DNA of 64,000 nt from Deltaproteobacteria bacterium (GCA_029210625.1 JARGFU010000002.1:1-64000), one strand, 5' to 3'; shown: positions 41,404 through 51,118, counted from the first letter of the stretch. Numbers and translations are program-made. The notes: a model not told the origin generated them from the letters alone.

Positions 41404-44400
41404 TCAGTAGATGCCGTTGGTGACCCGCAGGCGATAGCCCTCACCCGCGCCCGAGGCCTTGCCGTCGGTGCGGAAGACCCGCAGGTAGTAGCGCTTGAAG
41501 GCTCCGGTCGACAGGTTGCAGCAGTTCTGGCCGGGCTGCCCGCAGACCCCGTCGGCGCCGGTCCCGGTGCAGTTCTGCTGCCCGGGGGTTCCCGGGGCGA
41601 TCCCGTCGTAGGGGAAGTTGGTGAACCACTCGAAGTGGTCGGCCGGGCCCTGGGCCGTCGCCCCGCAGGAGCCGTCGTAGACCTCGAAGCGGTAGACGTC
41701 GCCGGGGTTCGACGAGAAGCGCGCGTCGATGTGGAAGTCCTGCCCGTAGGGGACGTCGTCGGAGGCGAAGACCGTGTACCAGTCCGAGTCTCCCGCCGGC
41801 AGGATGTTGCCCAGGATGTCGCCTCCCACGTAGGGGTCGATGCCCTCCTGCGGGGGCGAGGCGTCGTGGAGGTCGCCGATGTCGTAGGCGCTCAGGCAGG
41901 TGTTGCCGGTGCTGTTGAGATCGTAGGGGTCGATCTGCACCTCGCAGCCGTTGGCGTAGCCGAGGTCGATGTCGTACCAGGAGCCGTTGCAGGCCACGAT
42001 CTGGCAGCCCGAGGAGGCGGCGCAGGTGTTGGTCGCGTTGGGGACCGCCGGACAGAGGGTCGCGACCGGTTGGTCGGCCTGATCGATCAGGGCGTCGCAG
42101 TCGTCGTCGGTGCCGTTGCAGACCTCGGTGGCTCCCGGGTTCACCGCGGGTGCGGTGTCCAGGCAGTCGCCGGTGGTGGTCGTGTCGTAGAGGCCGGTGG
42201 GCGCACAGGTGCAGACCGAGGTCGCCGTTCCGTACCCGTCGCGATCTCCGTCGTAGTAGTAGGTCGTGCAGTCGTCCGCGCCGGCCTCGTTGGCTGCGCC
42301 GCTGCAGTTGTCGTCGTAGGCCGTCGCGCAGAGCTCGGGCAGGCCCGGCGCGGCGTTCGGGTTCCCGTCGTTGCAGTCCGTCGGTCCGGAGTTCGGCGCG
42401 TCGTAGACGCCGCTCGGCGCGCAGAGGCACCGGGTGTCGGAGATGACGCCGACGCCGTCGCGATCCGTGTCGCGGCGGTAGACGGTGCAGCCACCGGCGC
42501 CGGGCTCGTCGGTGACCCCGTCGCAGTCGTCATCGGTGCCGTTGCAGGTCTCCCCGACCGGGAGGATCTGTCCGGAGCAGGCACCCCAGCTGCCGACGCT
42601 GCAGACGCTGGCGCCGTCCTGGCAGGCGCCCACGCCGCGGGTGGCGGCCGGGCCGGTGTAGCAGGCCTGGGTGAGGCTCTCGTCGGTGGCGCCGTCGCAG
42701 TCGTCGTCGAAGCCGTTGCAGCTCTCGACCCCCGGCAGGACCTCGCCGGCGCAGGCGCCGTAGCTGCCGCCGCTGCAGGTCTCGGTCCCATCGGCGCAGA
42801 CCCCCACGCCGCGGGTGGCGGGGGCCCCCGTGTAGCAGGTCTGCGGCAGGGGTCCATCGGTGGTCCCGTCGCAGTTGTCGTCGACGCCGTTGCAGACCTC
42901 GCCGTCGTCCGGGCTCACGGCGGCGGTGGTGTCGTTGCAGTCCAGGTTGTTCGCGACCTTGCCGGCCGGGGCGCTGCAGGCCGCCACGCCCGGATCGGTG
43001 GCGTCACCGTAGCCGTCGAGATCGGCGTCGACGTACCAGAGGGTGGCGTCGGTGGCGCCCTCGTCGGTGAGGCCATCGCAGTCGTCGTCGATGCCGTTGC
43101 AGGTCTCGAGGCCCGGCTTCAGCTCGCCGGCGCAGGCGCCCCAGGCGCCCGCCGCGCAGGTCGCGCTGCCGTCCTGGCAGGCGCCGACCCCGCGGGTGGC
43201 GGCCGGGCCGGTGTAGCAGGCCTGCACCAGGTTCTCGTCGGTGTCGCCATCGCAGTCGTCGTCGAGGGCGTTGCAGCTCTCGGTGCCCGGCCGCACCTCG
43301 CCGGCGCAGCTGCCCCAGGCGCCGGCGGTGCAGGTCTCGGTGCCATCGGAGCAGACGCCGATGTTCCGGGTGGCGGCCGGGCCGGTGTAGCAGACATGGA
43401 AGAGGGCCTCGTCGGTGCTGCCGTCGCAGTCGTCGTCCAGGGCGTTGCAGCTCTCGGTGCCCGGGAGCACCTGGCCCCCGCAGGCTCCCCAGCTGCCGTT
43501 GCCGCAGGTGGAGATGCCGTCGGCGCACTGGCCGACGGTGCGGGTGGCGGCCGGGCCGGTGTAGCAGGCCTGGGCCAGGCTCTCGTCGGTGGCGCCGTCG
43601 CAGTCGTCGTCGAAGGCGTTGCACGTCTCGGTGGCGGGCAGCACCTCACCGGCGCAGGCGCCGTAGCTGCCGCCGCTGCAGGTCTCGATGCCGTCGGCGC
43701 AGAGCCCGACGCCCCGGGTGGCCAGCGCGCCGGAGTAGCAGGCGCGGGGCAGGGGGCCGTCGGTGGCGCCATCGCAGTCGTCGTCGAGGGCGTTGCAGAC
43801 CTCGGTGCCGTCCGGGTTCACCTGGTTCATGCCGTCGTTGCAGTCCTGGTTGTTGCCGACCGAGCCGGCCGGGGCGCTGCAGGCGGCCACGCCCGGATCG
43901 CCGGCGTCGCCGTAGCCGTCGAGGTCGCTGTCGGCGTACCAGAGGGTGGCGTCGCTCGCCCCCTCGTCGGTGCTGCCGTCGCAGTCGTCGTCGATCGAGT
44001 TGCAGGTCTCCAGGATCGGGGTGACCTCACCGGCGCAGACGCCCCAGGCGCCGGCCGCGCAGGTCTCGTTGCCGTCCCGACAGGCGCCCACGCCGCGAGT
44101 GGCGGCCGGGCCGGAGTAGCAGACCTGCACCAGGCCCTCGTCGGTGCTGCCGTCGCAGTCGTCGTCGAGGTCGTTGCAGCTCTCGGCGCCCGGCCTCACC
44201 TGGCCGGCGCAGCTTCCCCAGGCGCCAGCCGAGCAGGTCTCGGTGCCGTCGGTGCAGACACCGATGTTCCGGGTGGCCGCCGGGCCGGTGTAGCAGATCT
44301 GGACGAGGGTCTCGTCGGTGCTGCCGTCGCAGTCGTCGTCCACGGCGTTGCAGCTCTCGGTGCCGGGGAGCACCTGGCCGGAGCAGGCGCCCCAGGAGCC

Positions 44401-47286
44401 GTTGCCGCAGGTGGAGACGCCGTCGGTGCACTGGCCGACGGAGCGCGTGGAGGCGGGGCCGGTGTAGCAGACCTGGGTCAGGCTCTCGTCGGTGGCGCCG
44501 TCGCAGTCGTCGTCGAAGGCGTTGCAGCTCTCGGTGGCGGGCAGCACCTCGCCGGCGCAGGCGCCGTAGCTGCCATCGCTGCAGACCTCGGTGCCGTCGG
44601 CGCAGAGGCCGACGCCCCGGGTGGCCGGCGCGCCGGAGTAGCAGGCGCGGGGCAGGGGGCCGTCGGTCGTGCCGTCGCAGTCGTCGTCCATCCCGTTGCA
44701 GACCTCGGTGCCGTCGGGGTTCACCTGGACGACGACGTCGTCGCAGTCCTGGTTGTTGTCGACGGTGCCGGCCGGGGCGCTGCAGGCGGCCACGCCCGGA
44801 TCGCCGACGTCGCCGTAGCCATCGAGGTCGCTGTCGGCGTACCAGAGGGTGGCGTCGGTCGCCCCCTCGTCGGTGCTGCCGTCGCAGTCGTCGTCGATCG
44901 AGTTGCAGGTCTCCAGGATCGGGGTGACCTCACCGGCGCAGACGCCCCAGGCGCCGGCCGCGCAGGTCTCGTTGCCGTCCCGACAGGCGCCCACGCCGCG
45001 AGTGGCGGCCGGGCCGGAGTAGCAGACCTGCACCAGGCCCTCGTCGGTGCTGCCGTCGCAGTCGTCGTCGAGGTCGTTGCAGCTCTCGGCGCCCGGCCTC
45101 ACCTGGCCGGCGCAGCTGCCCCAGGCACCGGCGGAACACGTCTCGGTGCCATCGGAGCAGACGCCGATGTTCCGCGTGGCCGCTGGTCCGGTGTAGCAGA
45201 CCTGGAAGAGGGCCTCGTCGGTGGTGCCGTCGCAGTCGTCGTCCACGTCGTTGCAGCTCTCGGTGCCCGGGAGCACCTGGCCTCCACAGGCGCCCCAGCT
45301 ACCGTTGCTGCAGGTGGTCAGGCCGTCCGTGCACCGGCCGACGGAACGGGTGGCGACGGGGCCGGTGTAGCAGGCCTGGGCCAGGCTCTCGTCGGTGGCG
45401 CCGTCGCAGTCCTCGTCGAGGCCGTCGCAGGCTTCCACGCCCGGCACCGTCTCCCCGAGGCAGCTGCCCCAGACGCCGGTGGCGCAGGTCTCGGTCCCCG
45501 GGCTGCAGATGCCGCGGGTCGAGGTCCCCGCGGGCCCCGTGTAGCAGCTCCGCACCAGGGACTCGTCGGTGGCGCCGTCGCAGTCGTCGTCGAGCGCATT
45601 GCAGCTCTCGGTGCCCGGCAGCACGTCACCGAGGCACTCGGCGTAGGCGCCGCCCACGCAGTCCTGGCTGCCGTCGCTGCAGACGCCGATGCCTCGGGTG
45701 TTGGCCGGGCCGTCGTAGCAGGCGCGCGGCAGCGGCCCGTCGGTGGCGCCGTCGCAGTCGTCGTCCACGCCGTTGCAGAGCTCGGAGACCGGGAGCACCT
45801 CGCCGGCGCAGGTGCCGTAGGTCCCCGACGCGCAGGTCTGGGTGCCGTCCCGGCAGGCGCCGACCCCCCGCCTCGAGGCATCGCCGGTGAAGCAGGCCAG
45901 CGGGAGCGCGCCGTCGGTGAGGCCGTCGCAGTCGTCGTCGATCAGGTTGCAGACCTCGTACTCGCTCGGGCTCACGAGGTCGTCGGTGTCGTCGCAGTCC
46001 GTGCCGTCGAGGACGTAGTCCTGGGGCTGCGCGCACTGCACCAGGGGGGTGGCGGCCTCGTCCCCGAAACCGTCGCCGTCGAGGTCCGGGTACCAGGTGG
46101 CGATCCCGATCGCCTCCTCGTCGGTGGTGCCGTCGCAGTCGTCGTCCTCGGCGTTGCAGATCTCGACCTGGGGGGTCACCTGCCCGACGCAGCTGCTCCA
46201 GGCGCCGAGGGTGCAGGTCTCCAGGCCGGCCATGCAGATGCCGACGCCCTGCGTCCCGACCCGGCCGCTGTAGCAGCTCCGCTCCATCGGTCCGTTGGCG
46301 TCGCCGTCGGTGATCCCGTCGCAGTCGTCGTCGAAGCCGTTGCAGTTCTCGACCGCGCCGGGGTTCACGATCGGGCGGCCGTCGTCGCAGTCGGTGCCGT
46401 CGAGCACGTGCCGGAAGGGTTGCTCGCAGGCGACGAGCAGCGGCGTCCGCGTGTCACCGTAGCCGTCTCCGTCGGCGTCCATGTACCAGCGCGGGGCATC
46501 GACCGCGGAGTCCTCGTCGGTCTCGCCATCGCAGTCGTCGTCGATCGAGTTGCAGACCTCGTCCGCGATCGGGTTGACCGTGCCCAGCGTGTCGTCGCAG
46601 TCCGTGGCGTCCGCGACCATGCCCGGAGGAGCTTCGCAGGCGACCATCGGGGCGTCCGGGTCGCCGAACTCGTCCTCGTCGACGTCGGCGTACCAGGTCG
46701 GCGCGTCGGCGGCCTCGAGGTCCGTCCGGCCGTCGCAGTCGTCGTCGATCGTGTTGCAGAGCTCGGTCGCGTCGGGGTTGATCGCCGCGTTGCCGTCGTC
46801 GCACTCCGCGCAGGCCGCGAAGCCGTCTCCGTCCACGTCGGCGTAGCCGGTGCTGCCGTCGCAGTTGTAGTCGTTCGGATCCGTGCAGTCCTCTTCCGGG
46901 GCCCCGGGGTAGAAGTCGGGATCGTCGTCGTCGCAGTCGCCGGTCTTGCTGGCGAAGAGGGCAGGGGGCGTGCAGGCGATCTGGGTGATCGCGTCGACCC
47001 CGAAGCCGTCCTGGTCCTGATCGAGGTACCAGCTCTGCTCCCCGAGGGCGCCGGGCTCGTCCGTCTCACCGTCGCAGTCGTTGTCCGCGCCGTCGCAGCG
47101 CTCGACCGCCGCGGGGTTCGAGTCCGGATCGGTGTCGTCGCAGTCCTCGCTGGTGTCGTAGCCGTCCTGGTCCGTGTCGGGCAGGGACTCGACGAAGCCC
47201 GAGTCACGCTTGCAGGCGACGAGCGTGAGGCAAAGGGAAAGGCACAGCACGAGCGGCAGCCCGCTGGACAGGGAACGCGTGGGCAT
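41404..47286 (-). CDS. Giant MopE-type DCDG-repeat surface lipoprotein
   Basis: A 1960-residue predicted lipoprotein: signal peptide with lipobox LTLVAC, Cys at about 25. It then carries about 27 copies of the Cys/Asp-rich motif C-N-x-x-D-D-D-C-D-G-x-T-D-E, of the MopE-type putative metal-binding family, many within 58-residue units that add CYTGPAATRxVGxCxDGxxTC and GxWGxCxG. Aspartate density and paired cysteines imply calcium binding and disulfides outside the cell. The last 160 residues (about 1800-1960) form a distinct terminal domain resembling bacterial pre-peptidase C-terminal domains (DSDWYTVFA, YRFEVYDGSCG). It ends with a hairpin; ATG 47286 follows a GGAGAAGAAGG site. The function is unknown, probably surface adhesion or display. 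Confidence 0.9.
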   Translation of the reverse strand: MPTRSLSSGLPLVLCLSLCLTLVACKRDSGFVESLPDTDQDGYDTSEDCDDTDPDSNPAAVERCDGADNDCDGETDEPGALGEQSWYLDQDQDGFGVDAITQIACTPPALFASKTGDCDDDDPDFYPGAPEEDCTDPNDYNCDGSTGYADVDGDGFAACAECDDGNAAINPDATELCNTIDDDCDGRTDLEAADAPTWYADVDEDEFGDPDAPMVACEAPPGMVADATDCDDTLGTVNPIADEVCNSIDDDCDGETDEDSAVDAPRWYMDADGDGYGDTRTPLLVACEQPFRHVLDGTDCDDGRPIVNPGAVENCNGFDDDCDGITDGDANGPMERSCYSGRVGTQGVGICMAGLETCTLGAWSSCVGQVTPQVEICNAEDDDCDGTTDEEAIGIATWYPDLDGDGFGDEAATPLVQCAQPQDYVLDGTDCDDTDDLVSPSEYEVCNLIDDDCDGLTDGALPLACFTGDASRRGVGACRDGTQTCASGTYGTCAGEVLPVSELCNGVDDDCDGATDGPLPRACYDGPANTRGIGVCSDGSQDCVGGAYAECLGDVLPGTESCNALDDDCDGATDESLVRSCYTGPAGTSTRGICSPGTETCATGVWGSCLGETVPGVEACDGLDEDCDGATDESLAQACYTGPVATRSVGRCTDGLTTCSNGSWGACGGQVLPGTESCNDVDDDCDGTTDEALFQVCYTGPAATRNIGVCSDGTETCSAGAWGSCAGQVRPGAESCNDLDDDCDGSTDEGLVQVCYSGPAATRGVGACRDGNETCAAGAWGVCAGEVTPILETCNSIDDDCDGSTDEGATDATLWYADSDLDGYGDVGDPGVAACSAPAGTVDNNQDCDDVVVQVNPDGTEVCNGMDDDCDGTTDGPLPRACYSGAPATRGVGLCADGTEVCSDGSYGACAGEVLPATESCNAFDDDCDGATDESLTQVCYTGPASTRSVGQCTDGVSTCGNGSWGACSGQVLPGTESCNAVDDDCDGSTDETLVQICYTGPAATRNIGVCTDGTETCSAGAWGSCAGQVRPGAESCNDLDDDCDGSTDEGLVQVCYSGPAATRGVGACRDGNETCAAGAWGVCAGEVTPILETCNSIDDDCDGSTDEGASDATLWYADSDLDGYGDAGDPGVAACSAPAGSVGNNQDCNDGMNQVNPDGTEVCNALDDDCDGATDGPLPRACYSGALATRGVGLCADGIETCSGGSYGACAGEVLPATETCNAFDDDCDGATDESLAQACYTGPAATRTVGQCADGISTCGNGSWGACGGQVLPGTESCNALDDDCDGSTDEALFHVCYTGPAATRNIGVCSDGTETCTAGAWGSCAGEVRPGTESCNALDDDCDGDTDENLVQACYTGPAATRGVGACQDGSATCAAGAWGACAGELKPGLETCNGIDDDCDGLTDEGATDATLWYVDADLDGYGDATDPGVAACSAPAGKVANNLDCNDTTAAVSPDDGEVCNGVDDNCDGTTDGPLPQTCYTGAPATRGVGVCADGTETCSGGSYGACAGEVLPGVESCNGFDDDCDGATDESLTQACYTGPAATRGVGACQDGASVCSVGSWGACSGQILPVGETCNGTDDDCDGVTDEPGAGGCTVYRRDTDRDGVGVISDTRCLCAPSGVYDAPNSGPTDCNDGNPNAAPGLPELCATAYDDNCSGAANEAGADDCTTYYYDGDRDGYGTATSVCTCAPTGLYDTTTTGDCLDTAPAVNPGATEVCNGTDDDCDALIDQADQPVATLCPAVPNATNTCAASSGCQIVACNGSWYDIDLGYANGCEVQIDPYDLNSTGNTCLSAYDIGDLHDASPPQEGIDPYVGGDILGNILPAGDSDWYTVFASDDVPYGQDFHIDARFSSNPGDVYRFEVYDGSCGATAQGPADHFEWFTNFPYDGIAPGTPGQQNCTGTGADGVCGQPGQNCCNLSTGAFKRYYLRVFRTDGKASGAGEGYRLRVTNGIY
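43956..45117 (-). repeat. 903-bp tandem duplication with a 259-bp perfect direct repeat
   Basis: Bases 43956-44214 and 44859-45117 are identical (259 bp), offset exactly 903 bp (301 codons, in frame). The flanking bases differ (43955 c versus 44858 g; 44215 t versus 45118 g). The larger period spans five repeat units plus a divergent WYADSDLDGYGD unit. The stretch lies wholly inside the repeat lipoprotein gene. Confidence 0.9.
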
Positions 47287-47484
47287 GGATGGACCTTCTT
47301 CTCCCCCCGAAAAGGAGATCAGGCGATTCTGGTTGGGATCGAACTCCGGCCCCAGGGGAGCGAATCCCTGTACTCGAGCCGCACGGGTGCCTCGAACTCC
47401 CGCAGCCGGAGGATACCACAGCGAGGGTGCCGCACGCCGGAGCCGCCGCCCCGGCCCCCGCCCCCCGGGCCGCCGCGGAGACGC

Positions 47485-48264
47485 CTAGAGCAGGACCAGC
47501 AGGAGGAGGAACGCCAGGGTCAGGCCGGTCTCGGCGAAGCCGACCCGCATCACGCCCTGCGTGATCCAGCCGCGCATGACCAGGGGCCGCAGGAAGGCCA
47601 GGGCGTTGGCGGCGGCGAAGGCCAGCGGCACCAGCTCCGCGAGGTGGAGGCCGATGCCGACCAGCGCGGCCACCGGGCCCCAGATCCAGGCCCGGCTCGG
47701 GGGGGGCGGCTCGCCCTTCACCTTCCGGTCTCGAACCAGCGCGCGCAGGTGGAGGGTCGAGCCGGTGAAGAAGAGGAGGCAGGCCCCCGAGACGATCCCG
47801 GCCTGGGCGTCGAGCTCTCCGACGGCCGCGAGGTGCAGGGCGGCGGGGGGCAGGCCGAGGGAGGCGACGCCGATGGCCTCGGCCCAGGCCTGGCGCTCGC
47901 GCCGGGTGGCGCGGGCGAAGACCAGCAGGCCGAAGAGGGGCAGGCCGAGCGCCGCCAGGATCCCCAGCTCGAGGAGCGGGAGCCGGAAGAGGAGGTAGCC
48001 GCCGCTCAGGAGGGCGAGGCCTCCCCACAGGGCGCCGATCTTCAGCAGCACCGCGCGGGTGGCCGGGGGCGCTGCCGGCCGCTTCAGCCAGAGCCCGACC
48101 GGATCCCGGGCGAAGAAGGCGGCGGTGATGGCCAGGAGCATGGCCAGCGCCTCCGGGGTGTAGACCGGCTCCCAGAAGAAGCCCGCCAGGGCACCGGCCA
48201 GGATCATGACGGTGCCGCCGTGCTCCCGGGGGACGACCTTCACCTTCGGTTTCTTGGGGGGCAT
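47485..48264 (-). CDS. YwiC-like family polytopic membrane protein
   Basis: A 259-residue membrane protein with about eight hydrophobic helices (from about 16, VMILAGALAGFF, to the C-terminal LAFLLLLVLL). The N-terminal PREHGGTVMIL is the signature of the YwiC-like family (usually PKEHGAW), with an Arg-Asp-Pro (ARDPVGLWLKR) after the second helix. Function unknown. The ATG at 48264 is the family-like start; the frame is open for longer upstream but antisense to the lipoprotein gene at 48343. The 198-bp gap at 47287-47484 holds no recognised element. Confidence 0.82.
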   Translation of the reverse strand: MPPKKPKVKVVPREHGGTVMILAGALAGFFWEPVYTPEALAMLLAITAAFFARDPVGLWLKRPAAPPATRAVLLKIGALWGGLALLSGGYLLFRLPLLELGILAALGLPLFGLLVFARATRRERQAWAEAIGVASLGLPPAALHLAAVGELDAQAGIVSGACLLFFTGSTLHLRALVRDRKVKGEPPPPSRAWIWGPVAALVGIGLHLAELVPLAFAAANALAFLRPLVMRGWITQGVMRVGFAETGLTLAFLLLLVLL

Positions 48265-48342
48265 GGCGGCACAGCCTAGTCCGAGCGCCCGAGATTGCGC
48301 ACGGGCATTGTGACCCACGCGCAGTGGAGGCATCATCCGCCC

Positions 48343-48885
48343 GTGCTCGCGCTTCGCTCCATCGCTCCGCTCGCCTCTCTTCTCACCCTGACGGCCTGCG
48401 TCACCACCGCCCCCGCGCCCACCGCGCTGCCGGAGCCCGAGCCCATCGTGCTGGGGCTGGTCCGCGGCGCCGGCGAGGGCAGCGTGCCCGCGAGCGTGCG
48501 CCAGGCCCTGGTCGAGGCCCTGAAGGCCCGCAACCTGCCGGTGGTGAGCACCTGGGAGGGGGGCGCCGACGCCCCCCGGGCCACCGCCGGGCGCGTCGCC
48601 CGGCTGCGCGAGGCGGCCGCGGGGGTGGGCGCGCCGCACCTGCTCCTGGTCGAGGTCGAGCCGGCCTTCTACGCCCAGCTCGACGGCCGCTACCGGTGGA
48701 CCGTCAGCGTCGAGGTCCGGGCAGGGGCCGGCGCGGACGAGGGCGCCCTCCAGGAGGAGAGCGCCACGCTGCCCGTCTTCCTGCGCTTCGACCACCAGCG
48801 AGAGGACGCGGCGCTCGAGGCCGCGGGCCCGGAGCTGCGCCGGGTGGCCATGCGAGCCCTCGATGCCTATCTGAGTGCTCGCTGA
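48343..48885 (+). CDS. Small putative lipoprotein of unknown function
   Basis: About 180 residues. A signal peptide with lipobox LTLTACVTT, then a Pro-rich spacer (TAPAPTALPEPEP) and a compact domain with LVEALKARNLPVV, APHLLLVEVEPAFYAQLDGRYRWTV and a C-terminal helix. The beta/alpha pattern could be an LpoB- or CsgG-like periplasmic fold, but I do not recognise it. GTG 48343 with GGAGG upstream is chosen; ATT/TTG options upstream would add residues before the signal peptide. The next gene, glpD, begins 25 bp downstream. Confidence 0.65.
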   Translation: MLALRSIAPLASLLTLTACVTTAPAPTALPEPEPIVLGLVRGAGEGSVPASVRQALVEALKARNLPVVSTWEGGADAPRATAGRVARLREAAAGVGAPHLLLVEVEPAFYAQLDGRYRWTVSVEVRAGAGADEGALQEESATLPVFLRFDHQREDAALEAAGPELRRVAMRALDAYLSAR

Positions 48886-48910
48886 CAACGACCGCCTCGA
48901 AAGGGAAGCC

Positions 48911-50584
48911 ATGCCGACCCGGAACGCCATGTGGGATCGCCTCGGTGGCGATGTGGATCTCCTCGTCGTGGGAGGAGGCATCACCGGTGCGGGGATCGCC
49001 CGTGACGCGATCCGCCGGGGGCTCTCGGTGGCCCTGGTGGAGCAGCGGGACCTCGCCTACGGCACCAGCTCCCGCTCCTCGAAGCTGGTGCACGGCGGCC
49101 TGCGCTACCTCGAGCAGTACGAGTTCTCCCTCGTCTTCGAGGCGGTGAGCGAGCGGCGGATCCTCCTCGACATCGCCCCCCACATCGTCAACCCGCTGGG
49201 CTTCCTCTTCCCGATCTACGAGGGCTCGAGCCACGGCATGGGCACCATCGCCGCCGGCATGTGGCTCTACGAGGGCCTCTCCCTCTTCCGCTCGCCCAAG
49301 CGCCACCGGCGCCTCAAGCCGGCCGACCTGGCCCGGGAGGAGCCGCCCCTCACCCAGGAGGGCCTCAAGGGCGCGCCCCTCTACTACGACTGCTCCACCG
49401 ACGACGCCCGCCTCACCCTGGAGACGGCCCTGGACGCCGCCGAGCAGGGGGCGACCATCGCCACCTGGGCGCGGGTGGAGTCCTTCCTCCGGGACGAGGG
49501 CGGCCGGATCGTGGGGGCCCGCGTCCGCGACACCCTCGGCGAGGAGGTGCGAGAGGTCCGCGCCCGGGCGGTGGTCAGCGCCACCGGGCCCTGGTGCGAC
49601 GACCTGCGCCAGCTGGATCATCCCGAGACCCGGCCCCTCCTGCGGCCGACCAAGGGGATCCACCTCGTGGTCGCGCGAGAGGTCCTGCCGATCCAGCACG
49701 CGGTCGTCTGCTTCCACCCGGTGGACGACCGGGTGCTCTTCGCCATCCCCTGGGGCGACCGCACCTACGTCGGCACCACGGACACCGACTACGAGGGTCC
49801 TCCCGAGGACGTCGCGGCCGACGCCGACGACGTCGACTACCTGATCGAGGCGGCGGGCCGCTACTTCCCCGATCACCGTATCCAGCGAGAGGACATCATC
49901 TCCACCTGGGCAGGCCTGCGCCCCCTGATCAGCGGCGACACCCAGGAGGGGATCGACGAGTCGATGGTCAGCCGGGAGCACCAGATCGTGGTCGACCCCT
50001 CCGGGCTGATCACCATCGCCGGAGGCAAGCTGACGACCTATCGCCGCATGGCGGCCGAGGTGGTCGACGCCGCGGTGAACCTGATGCGGGTCACCGGCAA
50101 GCTCCCGGAGACCCTGGTGGCGGCCCAGACGGACGAGGTGCCCCTGCCCGGCGCGGTGGGCTGGCCCGAGGACGACGACCACGAGCGCGTCTCCCGGCAG
50201 GTGCTGGCCGCGAGCGGCGGCTACCTGGACAGCGTCACGTCGAGGCTCCTGGCCGACACGTATGGGATGCGGGGCCGGCAGGTGGCCCAGCGGATCAAGG
50301 CCGACCCCAGCCTGGCCTCCCCCCTGGTGGAGGGCCGGCCCGAGGTGATGGCCCAGGTCGACTTCGCCGTGGAGGAGGAGCTGGCCGCCACCGTCGAGGA
50401 CGTCCTGGTCCGGCGCACCCAGCTCTTCTTCCGGGATCGCGACCAGGGCCTCGGGGCCGCCGAGGCCGTGGCGGGCCGGATGGGCCAGCTCCTGGGGTGG
50501 AGCGCCGAGGAGCGGCAGACCCGGATCGAGGCCTACCGCGCGGTGGTCGCCCTCTCGCGCCGCTGGCGCGAGGAGCCAGCCTAG
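48911..50584 (+). CDS. glpD: Aerobic glycerol-3-phosphate dehydrogenase
   Basis: A 557-residue FAD enzyme oxidising sn-glycerol 3-phosphate to dihydroxyacetone phosphate at the inner membrane. The FAD-binding motif is VVGGGITGAGIARDAIRRG, followed by LVHGGLRYLEQYEFSLV and the family blocks YYDCSTDDARLTLETALDA, TKGIHLVV, FAIPWGDRTYVGTTDTDY and IAGGKLTTYRRMA. The C-terminal DAO_C domain is about 410-545. ATG 48911 follows AAGGGAAG. There is no adjacent glpK, glpF or glpR. It is convergent with the PilZ gene, 6 bp apart. Confidence 0.96.
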   Translation: MPTRNAMWDRLGGDVDLLVVGGGITGAGIARDAIRRGLSVALVEQRDLAYGTSSRSSKLVHGGLRYLEQYEFSLVFEAVSERRILLDIAPHIVNPLGFLFPIYEGSSHGMGTIAAGMWLYEGLSLFRSPKRHRRLKPADLAREEPPLTQEGLKGAPLYYDCSTDDARLTLETALDAAEQGATIATWARVESFLRDEGGRIVGARVRDTLGEEVREVRARAVVSATGPWCDDLRQLDHPETRPLLRPTKGIHLVVAREVLPIQHAVVCFHPVDDRVLFAIPWGDRTYVGTTDTDYEGPPEDVAADADDVDYLIEAAGRYFPDHRIQREDIISTWAGLRPLISGDTQEGIDESMVSREHQIVVDPSGLITIAGGKLTTYRRMAAEVVDAAVNLMRVTGKLPETLVAAQTDEVPLPGAVGWPEDDDHERVSRQVLAASGGYLDSVTSRLLADTYGMRGRQVAQRIKADPSLASPLVEGRPEVMAQVDFAVEEELAATVEDVLVRRTQLFFRDRDQGLGAAEAVAGRMGQLLGWSAEERQTRIEAYRAVVALSRRWREEPA

Positions 50585-50590
50585 ATCCCG

Positions 50591-51118
50591 TTAGCTGCGC
50601 GGGCGCTTCTTCGGCGGGACCGGGGGAGCGCCGGAGGCGGTCGCGGCGGGGCCGCCCTCCTGCTTGATCTTCCACTCCTCCCAGAGGTTCACGATCAGGG
50701 AGACGGACTCGAGGGGCATCTCCTTGGAGAGGTGGCCGAACTCGTCGATCAGATCCCCGTAGAACTCCTGGTAGCGCAGGGGCGTGAAGTAGCGCAGCAG
50801 GGTCTCGCGGCCGGCGCTGTCGACGTCGAGGAACTCGACGCCCATGCCGACCAGGGTGCTGGACGACTCCAGCTCGGAGGTGTGGGCGATCTGGGCCTGC
50901 ACCACGAGTGCCTGGTTGGGCAGGTCGAGCTCGACGAAGAGCTGGACGCCCGGCTTGAGCAGGAAGGTGCTGGCGACGAAGACGCCACCGAGCCCCAGGT
51001 TCGACGACATCGTGAAGGCCTCGAAGCGCAGGCCCCCCTGCTTGCCACCCTCGGGGATGAAGAGGCGGCAGGGAATCTCGATGTCGATGCGCTCGTATCT
51101 TCTTTGATCTCGGCTCAC
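50591..51118 (-). CDS. PilZ domain protein, putative c-di-GMP receptor
   Basis: A 175-residue protein whose first 110 residues form a PilZ domain. RRYERIDIEIPCRL near the N-terminus supplies the RxxxR-type c-di-GMP contacts, and SNLGLGGVFVAS corresponds to the (D/N)xSxxG motif with Ser replaced by Gly. FLLKPGVQLFVELDLP and VGMGVEFLDVD complete the barrel. The C-terminal 60 residues add helices and a basic Pro-rich tail. It starts with GTG 51118. The Ser-to-Gly change leaves c-di-GMP binding plausible but uncertain; motility or envelope roles are typical. Confidence 0.85.
   Translation of the reverse strand: MSRDQRRYERIDIEIPCRLFIPEGGKQGGLRFEAFTMSSNLGLGGVFVASTFLLKPGVQLFVELDLPNQALVVQAQIAHTSELESSSTLVGMGVEFLDVDSAGRETLLRYFTPLRYQEFYGDLIDEFGHLSKEMPLESVSLIVNLWEEWKIKQEGGPAATASGAPPVPPKKRPRS

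Noticed and set aside
41404-47286. Regular repeats that might suggest a CRISPR array
   Set aside because: The units are 174 bp, in frame, protein-coding and without unique spacers; no cas genes are present.
47310-47420. tRNA-like segment with GATCGAACTCC and GCGAATCCC near the repeat-lipoprotein start
   Set aside because: The T-arm-like sequence has no 5-bp stem, and no acceptor or anticodon arms can be drawn on either strand.
41635-48279. A 2.2-kilocodon plus-strand open frame opposite the repeat lipoprotein
   Set aside because: It is the complement of the DCDG repeats (mostly Val/Ala/Gly), open only because the repeat codons lack reverse stops; it has no start context or signal.
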